A stretch of 64,000 nt of DNA from Stenotrophomonas sp. SAU14A_NAIMI4_8 (GCF_003086695.1 NZ_CP025999.1:2149680-2213679), one strand, 5' to 3'; positions 29,132 through 38,143 are shown, counted from the stretch's first letter. A program made the numbers and translations. The notes: generated by a model not told the origin, from the letters alone.

Positions 29132-29242
29132 ATCGCCGATGCACGCGCGGGGCGGCATAATGTCGCCCTGATCGCCCATTCATCTTTGCCCGGGCACACT
29201 GGCACCCAACTTTCCTGGCGCACGCGCCCACAGGATTCCCGC

Positions 29243-29881
29243 ATGAACATCCGCTTCCGTCGTTTCCTTGCCACCACCACCCTGGCCGTGGCCTGCGCCG
29301 CCGCTGGCAGCGCCTGGGCTGGCGCCCGCGATGACCTGAAAGCCTTCACCAGTGGCCTGAAGGGTCTGGATGGGCAGTTCAGCCAGCAGGTGTTCGACAG
29401 CCGCGGCAAGGTGAAGGAATCGACCAGTGGCCGCGTTGCGCTGTCGGCGCCGCGACTGTTCCGCTGGGAATACGTGCGCCCGCACGAACAGCTGATCGTG
29501 GCCGACGGCAAGAAGGTCTGGATGTACGAGCCGGACCTGGAACAGGCCACCGTGCGCGAGCAGGGCAAGGAAGAGCAGAACAGCCCGCTGACTGCACTGA
29601 TCAACCCGGCGCTGCTGGAACAGCAGTACGACCTGAGCGAAGAAGCGGCCAAGCGTGACGGCCTGCAGTGGCTGTCGCTGTCGCCCAAGCGGGATACCGA
29701 AGCCAGCTTCCAGTACGCCGCACTGGGCTTCAATGCGCAGGGCCTGGCCAAGATGGAAATCACCGATGCCGTCGGCCAGCGCACCGTGATCACCTTCAGT
29801 GGCTGGAAGCGCAACCCCGGCTTCGCCGCCGGCACCTTCAGCTTCACCCCGCCGAAGGGCACCGACGTCATCGGTAATTGA
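29243..29881 (+). CDS. lolA: LolA, periplasmic lipoprotein carrier
   Basis: LolA carries lipoproteins from the LolCDE complex to LolB at the outer membrane. The 212-residue product has a signal peptide ending near SAWA. The mature protein has the LolA pattern: LDGQFSQQVFDSRGKVKEST, GRVALSAPRLFRWEY, QLIVADGKKVWMYEPDL. AGGA lies seven bases before the ATG at 29243. A CATAAT -10-like box at about 29155 may give it a separate promoter. Confidence 0.96.
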   Translation: MNIRFRRFLATTTLAVACAAAGSAWAGARDDLKAFTSGLKGLDGQFSQQVFDSRGKVKESTSGRVALSAPRLFRWEYVRPHEQLIVADGKKVWMYEPDLEQATVREQGKEEQNSPLTALINPALLEQQYDLSEEAAKRDGLQWLSLSPKRDTEASFQYAALGFNAQGLAKMEITDAVGQRTVITFSGWKRNPGFAAGTFSFTPPKGTDVIGN

Positions 29882-29888
29882 GGTGTGA

Positions 29889-29958
29889 CGCCGGGCATGG
29901 CCCGGCGCTACCGATGCGCGGGCCCCTGGCTTTGGTAGGTGCCAACCTTGGTTGGCAC
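29889..29958. repeat. Two SMAG palindromes between lolA and rarA
   Basis: A reverse GTAGCGCCGGGC-class copy (29889-29911) and a forward GTAGGTGCCAACC-class copy (29935-29958) fill most of the gap. The second ends ten bases before the rarA -10 box and extends the rarA reading frame artificially upstream. Confidence 0.88.
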
Positions 29959-29968
29959 GCTCTCGCGG

Positions 29969-29980
29969 TACAATGCCCCG
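29969..29980 (+). promoter_or_regulatory. rarA promoter, predicted leaderless transcript
   Basis: TACAAT at 29969-29974 ends six bases before the GTG start codon at 29981, the same spacing as at clpS and arsR. There is no ribosome-binding site upstream of the GTG. Confidence 0.5.
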
Positions 29981-31342
29981 GTGCCAAGACATCGTTCCAC
30001 TTCCTTCCCCGGCCCCGATCTGCTGAGCGTTGATCGGGATCATCTGCGCCCGCTGGCCGAGCGCATGCGCCCGCGCACCCTCGACGAAATGGTCGGGCAG
30101 AAGCGCCTGCTGGCGCCGGAAAGCGCGCTGCGCCGCGCGGTCGAATCCGGTCGCGTGCATTCGATGATCCTGTGGGGCCCGCCCGGCTGTGGCAAGACCA
30201 CGCTGTCGTTGCTGCTGGCCGAATACTCCGACGCCGAATTCCGCGCCATCTCTGCCGTGCTCTCTGGCCTGCCCGAAGTGCGCCAGGTGCTGGCCGAGGC
30301 CGCGCAGCGTTTCGCCGAGGGCCGCCGCACCGTGCTGTTCGTGGACGAAGTGCACCGCTTCAACAAGGCGCAGCAGGATGCCTTCCTGCCGCACATCGAA
30401 CGCGGCACCATCCTGTTCGTTGGCGCCACCACCGAGAATCCCTCGTTCGAACTGAATTCCGCGCTGCTGTCGCGCTGCCGCGTGCACGTGCTGGAAGCGG
30501 TGTCGCCCACGGATATTGTCGAGGCGCTGGAACGAGCGCTGGGCGACCGCGAGCGCGGCCTGGGCGAGGCGCGCATCGAGGTCGCCCCCGAGCTGCTGCT
30601 GGAAATCGCCACGGCCGCCGACGGTGACGTGCGGCGTGCGCTGACCCTGCTGGAAATCGCCGCCGAGCTGGCGGGCGGGGAGGGCGGTCGCATCACCCCG
30701 CAGACCCTGACCCAGGTGCTGGCCGACCGCACCCGCCGCTTCGACAAGGGCGGCGAGCAGTTCTACGACCAGATCTCGGCGCTGCACAAGTCGGTACGCA
30801 GCTCCAACCCCGATGCCGCGCTGTACTGGTTGACCCGCATGCTCGATGGCGGCTGCGATCCGTCCTACCTGGCGCGCCGCCTGACCCGCATGGCCATCGA
30901 AGATATCGGCCTGGCCGACCCGCGCGCGCAGAGCATGGCGCTGGAGGCTTGGGACATCTACGAGCGGCTGGGCAGCCCGGAAGGCGAGCTCGCCTTCGCG
31001 CAGCTGGTGCTGTACCTGGCCAGCACCGCCAAGTCGAATGCCGGCTATGCGGCCTTTAACCAGGCCAAGGCCGATGTGCGCGAGAGCGGTACCGAAGAAG
31101 TGCCGCTGCACCTGCGCAACGCACCGACCAAGCTGATGAAGGAGCTGGGCTACGGCGCCGAGTACCAGTACGACCACGATGCCGAAGGCGGCATCGCGCT
31201 GGACCAGACCGGCTTCCCCGATGCGATGGGCGAGCGGGTGTACTACAACCCGGTGCCGCGCGGGCTGGAAATCAAGCTGAAGGAAAAGCTGGACCGGCTG
31301 CGCGCCGAGCGCGAAGCAGCCAGGGCCGCAAAGCGTCTGTAG
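29981..31342 (+). CDS. rarA: RarA (MgsA), replication-associated recombination AAA+ ATPase
   Basis: This AAA+ protein acts at stalled replication forks. The 453-residue product has Walker A (WGPPGCGKTTLSLLLAEY), Walker B (VLFVDEVHRFNKAQQDAFLP), sensor 1 (GATTENPSFELNSALLSRC), and the MgsA C-terminal domain (DPSYLARRLTRMAIEDIGL). GTG 29981 is favoured: in-frame codons before it are made by a SMAG repeat. The stop codon TAG lies within another SMAG repeat at 31339. It follows lolA as in E. coli. Confidence 0.94.
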   Translation: MPRHRSTSFPGPDLLSVDRDHLRPLAERMRPRTLDEMVGQKRLLAPESALRRAVESGRVHSMILWGPPGCGKTTLSLLLAEYSDAEFRAISAVLSGLPEVRQVLAEAAQRFAEGRRTVLFVDEVHRFNKAQQDAFLPHIERGTILFVGATTENPSFELNSALLSRCRVHVLEAVSPTDIVEALERALGDRERGLGEARIEVAPELLLEIATAADGDVRRALTLLEIAAELAGGEGGRITPQTLTQVLADRTRRFDKGGEQFYDQISALHKSVRSSNPDAALYWLTRMLDGGCDPSYLARRLTRMAIEDIGLADPRAQSMALEAWDIYERLGSPEGELAFAQLVLYLASTAKSNAGYAAFNQAKADVRESGTEEVPLHLRNAPTKLMKELGYGAEYQYDHDAEGGIALDQTGFPDAMGERVYYNPVPRGLEIKLKEKLDRLRAEREAARAAKRL

Positions 31343-31505
31343 AGTCGAGCTTGCTCGACTGCCTTTCGCGCTCTTGTAGAGTCGAGCTTGCTCGACTGCC
31401 TTGTGCTCTTCGTAGAGTCGAGCTTGCTCGACTGCTGGATTGAAAGCAGTCGAGCAAGCTCGACTCTACAAAAGCCGGGCTTCAGTCGAGCAAACTCGAG
31501 GCTAC
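31339..31505. repeat. Array of five SMAG palindromes (GTAGAGTCGAGC class)
   Basis: Three forward copies (31339-31362, 31376-31399, 31412-31435) and two reverse copies (31446-31469, and a decayed one at 31483-31505) occupy the space between the converging rarA and the small exported-protein gene. The first copy supplies the TAG stop of rarA and the last the TAG stop of the reverse gene. Direct-copy spacing is 36-37 bases. Confidence 0.92.
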
Positions 31506-31927
31506 AAACGCCAATCGCCCTTGCCGCGCTTGATGGCGATCGGCACGCCCAGCTCCTTCTCCAGTTCAGCCGCCGCGGCCTGGTGGCGCGCATACGCGAC
31601 GTCGTCCGCCGCGTCCACCAGAATCCGCCCGTTCACGGCATCGGTACCGATACCGTGCGCGCCGGGGAAGTGCGCGGCCAGCAAACCGCTGGCAACGGCG
31701 GCGTTCAGGTCTTCGGTCGCGTAACGACCGCCTGACACGAACTCGACCGTCACCTCGCCGCGCGGCCATTGCATGGTGCGCGTCTGGTAGCGGGTGTCGC
31801 CCTTCAGCAGCACCACCACCTTCAGCGGCTGGGGGGGGCAGCTGGTCGTGGCCAATGCAGCGGCGCAGGCAAGGGCAGGGGCGAGCCATCGCAGTACAGG
31901 CAGCAACGTGGAGGCGGTATCGCGCAT
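31502..31927 (-). CDS. Small exported protein, possible lipoprotein
   Basis: The 141-residue protein begins with a hydrophobic signal (LLPVLRWLAPALACAAALAT) followed by TTSC, an imperfect lipobox. The mature part has strand-rich segments and GIGTDAVNGRILVDAADDVA, and ends in a basic GKGDWRL. I do not recognise the family. The ATG at 31927 starts the signal sequence. The stop codon comes from a decayed SMAG repeat. It is divergent from the iron locus. Confidence 0.6.
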   Translation of the reverse strand: MRDTASTLLPVLRWLAPALACAAALATTSCPPQPLKVVVLLKGDTRYQTRTMQWPRGEVTVEFVSGGRYATEDLNAAVASGLLAAHFPGAHGIGTDAVNGRILVDAADDVAYARHQAAAAELEKELGVPIAIKRGKGDWRL

Positions 31928-31982
31928 GACGGCAGTATGCACACCGGGCGGCCACTCGCGCGCGTGATACACAGCGTGACGT

Positions 31983-32020
31983 TTGATCTAGGTGATAAGC
32001 ATTCGCATCTAGGATAGACT
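31983..32020 (+). promoter_or_regulatory. Candidate Fur box and promoter of the iron-uptake locus
   Basis: GATAAGCAT followed by TCGCATCTAG (31994-32012) resembles a Fur box, whose consensus is built from GATAAT/ATTATC hexamers: the left arm fits well and the right arm is weak. A TAGGAT -10-like box (32010-32015) overlaps it. The genes downstream (esterase, YncE-like, heme-type ABC importer) are ones that Fur usually represses. Confidence 0.5.
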
Positions 32021-32067
32021 GCGGTCCCTTGATGAAGAGGCGGCCCGGCCCGCCGCATCCGTCACCC

Positions 32068-33078
32068 ATGATGTTTTCCGTACGCTCCGTCGGCTGTCTG
32101 GCCGCCCTGATGATGGGGGTCCTGATGGCCGCTCCCTACGCCCATGCACAGCAGCGCAACCCGCAGCAGCTGATGGGCCGCACCGTGCTGGACGAGCCCG
32201 CGTCCAGCTACCGCTTCGAACGTTTCGTGATCGACAGCCCGGACCAGCAGCGCCGCTGGCGGGTGAACGTGGCGATCCCGGCCAAGGCGGGCAAGACCCC
32301 CGCGCCGGTGCTGTACGCCCTGGACGGCAATGCGGTGGCCATGGTGCTGGACCAGTCGCTGCTGGCCGAGCTGGCCGCCCGCAAGGCACCGCCGGTGCTG
32401 GTGATGATCGGTTATGACAATGAACTGCGCATCGATTCGCCGTCGCGCACCCGAGACTACACCGCCTGGATCGATCGCGCCGACGATGAGGCCGGTACCA
32501 CCCAGGCCACCGGGGGCGGCGCCGCCGCGTTCCTGGATGTGATCGAACGCCGCATCAAGCCCGAGGTCGAGCGCCGCGCGAAGATCGACCCGCAGCAACA
32601 GGCGCTGTGGGGTCATTCGCTGGGCGGGCTGTTCGTGCTCAACACGCTGTACACCCGCCCGGCGGCCTTCCAGTACTTCGTGGCCGCCAGCCCGTCCCTG
32701 TGGTGGGCGCAGGGCGCTGCGCTGGGCGACCCGGAACAGCAGTTCGTGCAGAACGTGCACGGCCAGCCGGCCAAGGTCTGGTTGATGCTGGGCGGTGCCG
32801 AGCGCGTGGGTGACCGCGGCAAGCGTGATATGAACAACCCGCGCGTGGTCGCGCACCTGCGCCGCATTGGTGGCGCCACACCGGATGCGGCCATGCAGCT
32901 GTCCACGCGCCTGGCCAAGGTGCCGGCGCTGCAGGTGCAGTACCGCGAGTTCCCGGGGCTGGGCCATGGCCCGATGCTGCCAGCCTCGTTCCACGCCGCC
33001 CTGCATGAGCTGTACGGCGTGGCCGACCGCAGCGAAGCGGATGGCAAGGCGCCGGCCGCGTCCAACGCCACCGAATGA
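32068..33078 (+). CDS. Exported alpha/beta-hydrolase esterase (IroE/Fes-like)
   Basis: This predicted serine esterase has about 336 residues and a signal peptide ending near AHAQ. The nucleophile elbow is GHSLGG (in LWGHSLGGLFVLNTLY), with FVAASPSLWWA after it, as in the esterase D / IroE group that cleaves siderophore esters. A His for the triad is in GLGHGPMLP. The start could be ATG 32032, 32068 or 32071; 32068 gives the best signal peptide, but no ribosome-binding site is visible. The iron-type promoter and the following importer support a role in releasing iron from a siderophore, or in a related step. Confidence 0.8.
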   Translation: MMFSVRSVGCLAALMMGVLMAAPYAHAQQRNPQQLMGRTVLDEPASSYRFERFVIDSPDQQRRWRVNVAIPAKAGKTPAPVLYALDGNAVAMVLDQSLLAELAARKAPPVLVMIGYDNELRIDSPSRTRDYTAWIDRADDEAGTTQATGGGAAAFLDVIERRIKPEVERRAKIDPQQQALWGHSLGGLFVLNTLYTRPAAFQYFVAASPSLWWAQGAALGDPEQQFVQNVHGQPAKVWLMLGGAERVGDRGKRDMNNPRVVAHLRRIGGATPDAAMQLSTRLAKVPALQVQYREFPGLGHGPMLPASFHAALHELYGVADRSEADGKAPAASNATE

Positions 33079-33200
33079 CAACCGCGCACGGCCAATCCGT
33101 GCGACCCCACTACCCAGGCTTGGCTGTCGATGTGCAGCGGCCCAGGCAACCGATGAATCCCGCGCCACGCGGCGCGGCCTACGTGTGCAAGGAGCCTTCC

Positions 33201-34580
33201 ATGTCGTCCCGTTCTTCCTTCCGTCTTACTTCCCTGGCCGCCGGCCTGTTGCTGGCCGTTACCGCATCGGCGCAGCCGGTGTTCGACCAGCCGGCCAACG
33301 CGACCTTCAAGGGCCAGGTGGTCTCGCGTGGCGAGAACGTGGTGCCGGGCAGCACCGCCGATGTCACCGGCCGCGGCTTCGTGCCCGGCCAGCAGATCAG
33401 CCTGGTGCGCGGCGATACCGTGCTGAACAGCCAGCCGGTGGTGGTTGATGCCGATGGCAACTTCAAGACCCAGCTGGCCATCCCGGCCGATGCGGTGCCG
33501 GGCACCCACCCGGTGGTGGTGCGCGCCAGCCAGCCGGCGGCCGCCACCGTGCTGAAGCTGCGCATCTCGCCGCAGCTGCCGCTGTCGGGCCAGCAGCAGT
33601 TCGCCACCCAGTCCAACAAGCTGGTGCCGGGCCTGTACCAGTCGGCCTACAGCGCCGCCAGCAACGCGGTGTTCGTTACCTCGGCCGTTGGCCGCCCGCC
33701 GGTTACCCAGTCGCAGCTGCTGAAGCTGGACCCCAAGAGCCTGAAGGTGACCAAGGCGATCACCCCGGCGCAGGTGCCGGGCAGCACCAACGGCGCGGTC
33801 TACGCGGTGTACGGCGTGGGTGTGGATGACACCAACGGCAACGTGTGGGTCACCAACACCCGCCAGAACACGGTGGCCGTCTACCGCCAGAAGGATCTGT
33901 CGCTGGTCCACCAGTTCCCGGTCGATGCCGTGCCGCATGCGCGCGACGTGGTGGTCGATGGCACCCACGGCAAGGTATTCGCTTCGGCAACGGGCGAAGA
34001 CCACCTGTCGGTGTTCGACGCCAAGACGCTGAAGCCGCTGGAATCGATCACCCTGGAATCGGGCGTGGACGAAGGCAAATTCACCCCGATGAGCCTGGTG
34101 CTGGATGAAAAGGCCGGCAAGCTGTTCACCGTCAGCATCGGCACCCCGGAAGCGGCGGTGATCGACGTGGCCGGCGGCAAGGTGGACAAGGTGATCGACC
34201 TGGGCAATTCGATCAGCGCTTCGGGCGTGGCCTTCGATGCGCAGCAGAACCGTCTGTACGTCGCCTCGCAGGGCACCGACAACCTGCTGATCGTCGACGT
34301 GGCCAGCGGCAAGGTCGTGCACGACGTGCCGGTCGGCGCCGGTGCGCTGAACGTCGCGTTCGATGACAAGAGCGGCCTGGCCTACGTCACCAATCGTGGT
34401 GCCGGTACGGTTACCGCGGTCAGCCGTGATGGCAACATCGTCGGCAACCTGGATGGCGGCACGCTGCCCAACCACGTGCGCGCCGACGGCAAGGGCAATG
34501 TGTTTGCCGTGAACAAGTCGCGTGGCGCCGAAGACCCCAAGGGTGACCGCATCACCCGCATCAGCCTGCGCCAGCCGTAA
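33201..34580 (+). CDS. Exported YncE-like beta-propeller protein
   Basis: The protein has 459 residues with a signal peptide ending near ASAQ. An N-terminal Ig-like region (about 25-135) is followed by a seven-bladed propeller with YncE-type repeats (GVGVDDTNGNVWVTNTRQNT, AFDAQQNRLYVASQGTDNLL, AFDDKSGLAYVTNRGAGTVT). E. coli YncE is a periplasmic, Fur-repressed protein with unknown function. AAGGAG precedes the ATG by six bases. It lies 122 bases after the esterase without a terminator, and 53 bases before the binding-protein gene. Confidence 0.85.
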   Translation: MSSRSSFRLTSLAAGLLLAVTASAQPVFDQPANATFKGQVVSRGENVVPGSTADVTGRGFVPGQQISLVRGDTVLNSQPVVVDADGNFKTQLAIPADAVPGTHPVVVRASQPAAATVLKLRISPQLPLSGQQQFATQSNKLVPGLYQSAYSAASNAVFVTSAVGRPPVTQSQLLKLDPKSLKVTKAITPAQVPGSTNGAVYAVYGVGVDDTNGNVWVTNTRQNTVAVYRQKDLSLVHQFPVDAVPHARDVVVDGTHGKVFASATGEDHLSVFDAKTLKPLESITLESGVDEGKFTPMSLVLDEKAGKLFTVSIGTPEAAVIDVAGGKVDKVIDLGNSISASGVAFDAQQNRLYVASQGTDNLLIVDVASGKVVHDVPVGAGALNVAFDDKSGLAYVTNRGAGTVTAVSRDGNIVGNLDGGTLPNHVRADGKGNVFAVNKSRGAEDPKGDRITRISLRQP

Positions 34581-34633
34581 CCCCCGTGCCGGGCGGGGGC
34601 AGTGCCTTCGCCCGGCCAGCAAGGAGAATTCGC

Positions 34634-35689
34634 ATGAACTTCGCTTCCCATCTGCGCCTGTGTGCGCTCCCGTTGGCCGTTTCGCTGGCGTTGGCCGCCT
34701 GCGGTGGCAGTGCGCCGCCGAGCGCGACCGATGCCGCTGCGCCGGCCGCCGGGTCTGCTGCGGCTTCGGCAGGCGCTGCGCCGGAACTGCCGGCTGGCTG
34801 GCAGCGCGTGGCCGGCGTGGATGTGCCGGCCCTGCAGGAGCAGAAGGCCGCACTGCCGACCACGGTAACCAGTGATGACGGCGCGCAAGTGGAAGTGAAG
34901 GATGCCAGCCGGATCATTGCCGGCGGCGATGACGTGATTGCGGTGCTGGAAGCGCTGGGCGCTGGCAGGCAGGTGTTTGCCGCGCCCACCAACACCACCA
35001 CCCAGGCCGGCCTGGCCGCGCCGCATCAGTTCCTGTTCAACCGCACCACCGGCGTGGAAGGCGTACTGAGCCTGCAGGGCTCGCTGTTCCTGGGCAACAG
35101 CCTGCGGCGCCACACCGAGCTGTCGAAGAAGCTGCGTGAAGTGGGCGAGCCGGCCGTGGTGGTGGACGATCTGCAGCCCGCACCAGACAAGGTGCGCAAG
35201 ATCGCGGCGGCGATCGGTCTTGCCGATGCCGGGCAGACCCTGGCCACCCAGGTGCAGCGCCAGCTGGATGAGGCCGCCGGGATCGGCAAGGGCCTGGCCC
35301 ATGCGCCGCGCGTGATTCACGTATCGGCCACCGGCGCCGGCGGTCTGCCCACCGTGGCAGGTGCGGACAGCGCCTCGGCGCAGCTGATCGCGCTGGCTGG
35401 CGGCGTGAACATCGGTACCGAAGCCGGGGTGAAGAACTATTCGCAGTTGAGCAACGAGGGTGTGGTGGCCGCGGCGCCGGAAGTGATTCTGGTGACCGAG
35501 CACGACCTGCAGCAGTTCGGCGGTGCTGATGGGCTGTGGAAGGCCTATCCGACCCTGAAGCAGACCCCGGCCGGCGCCGCCGACCGGGTCTGGGTGCTGC
35601 CGGATGTGCAGCTGAAGTACACCAGCGTGGGCTCGGGTGCGGGTGCGCTGGCGCTGGCCAAGGCCTTTGCGGCGCTGCCGCCGGCATGA
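34634..35689 (+). CDS. hmuT: Heme/siderophore ABC transporter substrate-binding lipoprotein (HmuT-like)
   Basis: This periplasmic binding protein of the FecB/TroA-like class has 351 residues. A lipobox (LALAACGG) anchors it. The segments GGDDVIAVLEALGAGRQVFA, GVEGVLSLQGSLFLGN, and AGGVNIGTEAGVKNYSQLSNE are typical of hemin-binding HmuT proteins. AAGGAGA lies six bases before the ATG. Its stop overlaps the permease start. Heme is the likely cargo, but a siderophore cannot be excluded from sequence alone. Confidence 0.85.
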   Translation: MNFASHLRLCALPLAVSLALAACGGSAPPSATDAAAPAAGSAAASAGAAPELPAGWQRVAGVDVPALQEQKAALPTTVTSDDGAQVEVKDASRIIAGGDDVIAVLEALGAGRQVFAAPTNTTTQAGLAAPHQFLFNRTTGVEGVLSLQGSLFLGNSLRRHTELSKKLREVGEPAVVVDDLQPAPDKVRKIAAAIGLADAGQTLATQVQRQLDEAAGIGKGLAHAPRVIHVSATGAGGLPTVAGADSASAQLIALAGGVNIGTEAGVKNYSQLSNEGVVAAAPEVILVTEHDLQQFGGADGLWKAYPTLKQTPAGAADRVWVLPDVQLKYTSVGSGAGALALAKAFAALPPA

Positions 35690-36729
35690 GCCCTGCGGAT
35701 CGGCGCCGCCGTCGCGGGCGGGTGATGTTGCTGGTTGCGTTGCTGGCACTGCTGGGGGCAGTGCTGGCGTCGTTCGCCGTCGGCCCGCTGCGGCTGCCGC
35801 CGCTGGAGGTGCTGCAGGCGCTGGGGGTGAAACTGGGCCTGGTCGATCCGCAGGCGGTCAGCAGCCGCGATCTGGCGGTGGTCTGGCAGCTGCGCATTCC
35901 GCGCGCCCTGTTGGGGGCGATGGTGGGCGCGGCGCTGGCCATGGCGGGCGCCAGTCTGCAGGGGCTGTTCGGCAATCCGCTGGCAGACCCTGGCATCGTC
36001 GGTGTCAGCCAGGGTGCGGCGCTGGGTGCGGTGGCGGCCATCGTGCTGGGCGCGGCCGGTGCCGCCGGCTGGCTGGTGCCGGTGGCGGCCTTCGGGGGCG
36101 GCGCTGCGGCCATCGGCCTGACCTATGCGCTGGCACGCCCGGGCAAGGGCACCGGCAATGCCACGTTGCTGCTGGTAGGTATTGCGATGGCCGCGTTCTG
36201 TTCGGCGCTGATCGGCTTCCTGACCTATATCGCCAGCGAAAGCGAGCTGCAGTCGCTGGTGTTCTGGCAGATGGGTTCGCTGGCGCGCGCCAACTGGTCG
36301 GACGTGGCAGCGGTGCTGCCGCTGTTCGCCATCGGCGTGTTCGCGCTGCTGCGCCTGGCCACGCCGCTGGACATGCTGGCACTGGGGGAGCGCCAGGCGC
36401 AGCATCTGGGCCTGGACGTGGCGCGCACGCGCCGCCGTCTGGTGGCCTTCAGTGCATTGCTGGTGGGCGCGGCGGTGGCATTTGCCGGCTCGATCAGCTT
36501 CGTGGGCCTGGTGGTGCCGCACGTGGCGCGCCTGCTGGTGGGCCCGGGGCATCGTTGGCTGCTGCCGGTATCGGGCGTGCTGGGCGCGCTGCTGATCGTG
36601 GTGGCCGACACCGCCGCGCGGACGCTGGATCCGCCTGCGGAGATTCCGTTGGGGCTGTTCTCGGCCGCGCTGGGCGCGCCGTTCTTCCTGTGGCTGGTGC
36701 TGCAGCAGCGCCGCAAGGTGGCTGCATGA
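35686..36729 (+). CDS. hmuU: FecCD-family ABC permease (HmuU-like)
   Basis: This inner-membrane permease of 347 residues has about ten hydrophobic segments. FecCD signatures are present: LRIPRALLGAMVGAALAMAG, LQGLFGNPLADPGIVGVSQG and GSISFVGLVVPHVARLLVGP. The last contains the cytoplasmic Gly that contacts the ATPase. It overlaps both neighbours by ATGA, so the three genes are co-translated. Confidence 0.93.
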   Translation: MSPADRRRRRGRVMLLVALLALLGAVLASFAVGPLRLPPLEVLQALGVKLGLVDPQAVSSRDLAVVWQLRIPRALLGAMVGAALAMAGASLQGLFGNPLADPGIVGVSQGAALGAVAAIVLGAAGAAGWLVPVAAFGGGAAAIGLTYALARPGKGTGNATLLLVGIAMAAFCSALIGFLTYIASESELQSLVFWQMGSLARANWSDVAAVLPLFAIGVFALLRLATPLDMLALGERQAQHLGLDVARTRRRLVAFSALLVGAAVAFAGSISFVGLVVPHVARLLVGPGHRWLLPVSGVLGALLIVVADTAARTLDPPAEIPLGLFSAALGAPFFLWLVLQQRRKVAA

Positions 36730-37487
36730 GCGCCTTGCTGAGCCTGCGCGATGTGGTGGTGCGCCGCCAGCAGCGCGAGATCCTGCATGGCATCACCCTG
36801 GATTTCGCGCCGGGCACGGTCACTGCCCTGGTGGGTCCCAATGGTGCCGGCAAATCCACCTTGCTGGCGGTAGCTGCGGGCGACCTGCGCGCCGACGTCG
36901 GCGACGTGGCGTTGAACGGACGTGCGCTGCATGCCTACAAGGCCGGGCCGCTGGCGCGCGAGCGCGCGGTGATGCCGCAGGAACATGGCGTGCGCTTCGC
37001 CTTCAGCGTGGAAGAAGTGGTGGCGATGGGGCGCCTGCCGCACCCACCCGATCCGGCCGTGGACGATGCGCGCGTGGAAGCCTCCATTGGTGCGGCCGAG
37101 CTGCAGGCACTGCGCCTGCGCGAAGTACAGCAGTTGTCCGGCGGCGAATCGGCGCGCACCACGTTTGCTCGCGTGCTGGCGCAGGACACGCCGTTGTTGC
37201 TGCTGGACGAACCCACCGCAGCGCTCGACCTGCGGCACCAGGAACGTACCCTGCGCAGCGTGCGCGCCTGTGCCGAAGCCGGTGCGTGCGTGATCGTGGT
37301 GCTGCACGATCTGAATCTTGCCGCCGGTTACGCCGACCGCATCGTGCTGCTGGAACAGGGCAGGGTGGCCGCCGATGGCACCCCCTCGCACGTGCTGACC
37401 GAGGCCAACCTGCAGCGTGTATACCAGCAGGACGTAGTGGTGCTGCAGCACCCCAAGCGTGGCGTGCCGCTGGTAGTAGTGACCTGA
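36726..37487 (+). CDS. hmuV: ABC transporter ATP-binding protein (HmuV-like)
   Basis: This 253-residue ATPase energises the FecCD permease. It has Walker A (GPNGAGKSTLL), the Q-loop in MPQEHGVRF, signature LSGGESART, Walker B (LLLLDEPTAALDLRH) and the switch His (VVLHDLNLA). The LSGGES variant and length match HmuV. A GTCAGA-type palindrome begins seven bases past the stop and may end the transcript. No TonB-dependent receptor or heme oxygenase is adjacent. Confidence 0.93.
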   Translation: MSALLSLRDVVVRRQQREILHGITLDFAPGTVTALVGPNGAGKSTLLAVAAGDLRADVGDVALNGRALHAYKAGPLARERAVMPQEHGVRFAFSVEEVVAMGRLPHPPDPAVDDARVEASIGAAELQALRLREVQQLSGGESARTTFARVLAQDTPLLLLDEPTAALDLRHQERTLRSVRACAEAGACVIVVLHDLNLAAGYADRIVLLEQGRVAADGTPSHVLTEANLQRVYQQDVVVLQHPKRGVPLVVVT

Positions 37488-37493
37488 CTGTCG

Positions 37494-37532
37494 GGGGTCA
37501 GATCCTTTCGCCCCGCGAAAGGCTCTGACCCC
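37494..37532. repeat. GTCAGA-type palindromic repeat
   Basis: GGGGTCAGATCCTTTCGC and GCGAAAGGCTCTGACCCC flank three bases. One internal mismatch (T opposite C) gives the element a direction. It follows hmuV closely and precedes the TonB-domain lipoprotein gene. Confidence 0.85.
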
Positions 37533-37628
37533 AAGCTCGGCCCCAGGGTCGAAATTCGGAAAAGTTGCATGGACCGGCGCGTTGGGCCGATGGAATCCTG
37601 TGCAGCCCGCTTCCGCCGGCCTGCCACC

Positions 37629-38135
37629 ATGAAGTTGCTTCACGTGACTGCCATTACGGTCTGCATGCTGGCGTCCGCAGGGTGCGTGCAGCACTCCGCC
37701 CCTGAGCGCGCGGCTGATACGGTCTGCCGAAGTCGTCTTGCGCTGCACGCCGACGCCTGCGCGGAGATAGCCGTGGCATCGGTGAAGCGGATCGTACAGG
37801 CACGCGAGAAGCGCTTCTATCGGCGTGATGACTGCAGTTTCAAAGCGACCCGATCGTCTGAGCCTTCCATCTCGTTCTTCTCTCCGTTCCTGAATCCGCC
37901 CGAGTATCCGCCCGACCGGTTCTCCGGTGGAACGGCCGTTGTGCGCATGCAGGTGGATGCTGCAGGAATGCTGCGTTCAGTCGAAGTGGTCCAGTCCAGT
38001 GGTGATGCCGCGCAGGATGCGGCTGCAGCAGAGAGCGTGTGGAACTGGTGCTACGTGCCCGCACAGCGCGACGGCAAGGATGAAGGCGGATTCGTTGAAC
38101 ATCGGTTTGACTTTGATCCGCCGGCTGACGGCTGA
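37629..38135 (+). CDS. Lipoprotein with TonB C-terminal-like domain
   Basis: The protein has 168 residues, with a lipobox LASAGC. The mature part has a basic helix, then YPPDRFSGGTAVVRMQVDAA followed by MLRSVEVVQSSGD and ESVWNWCYVPA, the strand-helix-strand pattern of the TonB C-terminal domain. There is no proline-rich energy-coupling linker or TonB membrane anchor, so it is probably not a true energy transducer. The gene is bracketed by two GTCAGA palindromes. The ATG at 37629 starts the signal peptide. Confidence 0.75.
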   Translation: MKLLHVTAITVCMLASAGCVQHSAPERAADTVCRSRLALHADACAEIAVASVKRIVQAREKRFYRRDDCSFKATRSSEPSISFFSPFLNPPEYPPDRFSGGTAVVRMQVDAAGMLRSVEVVQSSGDAAQDAAAAESVWNWCYVPAQRDGKDEGGFVEHRFDFDPPADG

Positions 38136-38143
38136 ATGCCCAA

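Noticed and set aside
26006..29179. A 1057-codon open frame on the minus strand
   Set aside because: It is antisense to ftsK and the DUF3857 gene and shows the same shadow composition. No start signal or domain is visible.
29939..29980. N-terminal extension of rarA
   Set aside because: The extra codons are made by a SMAG palindrome and precede the -10 box, so they are unlikely to be transcribed with the gene.
31339..31505. Five regularly spaced repeats considered as a small CRISPR array
   Set aside because: The repeats are palindromic and occur in both orientations. They begin with GTAG and recur singly at many other places, and spacers are only 10-15 bases. They are SMAG elements.
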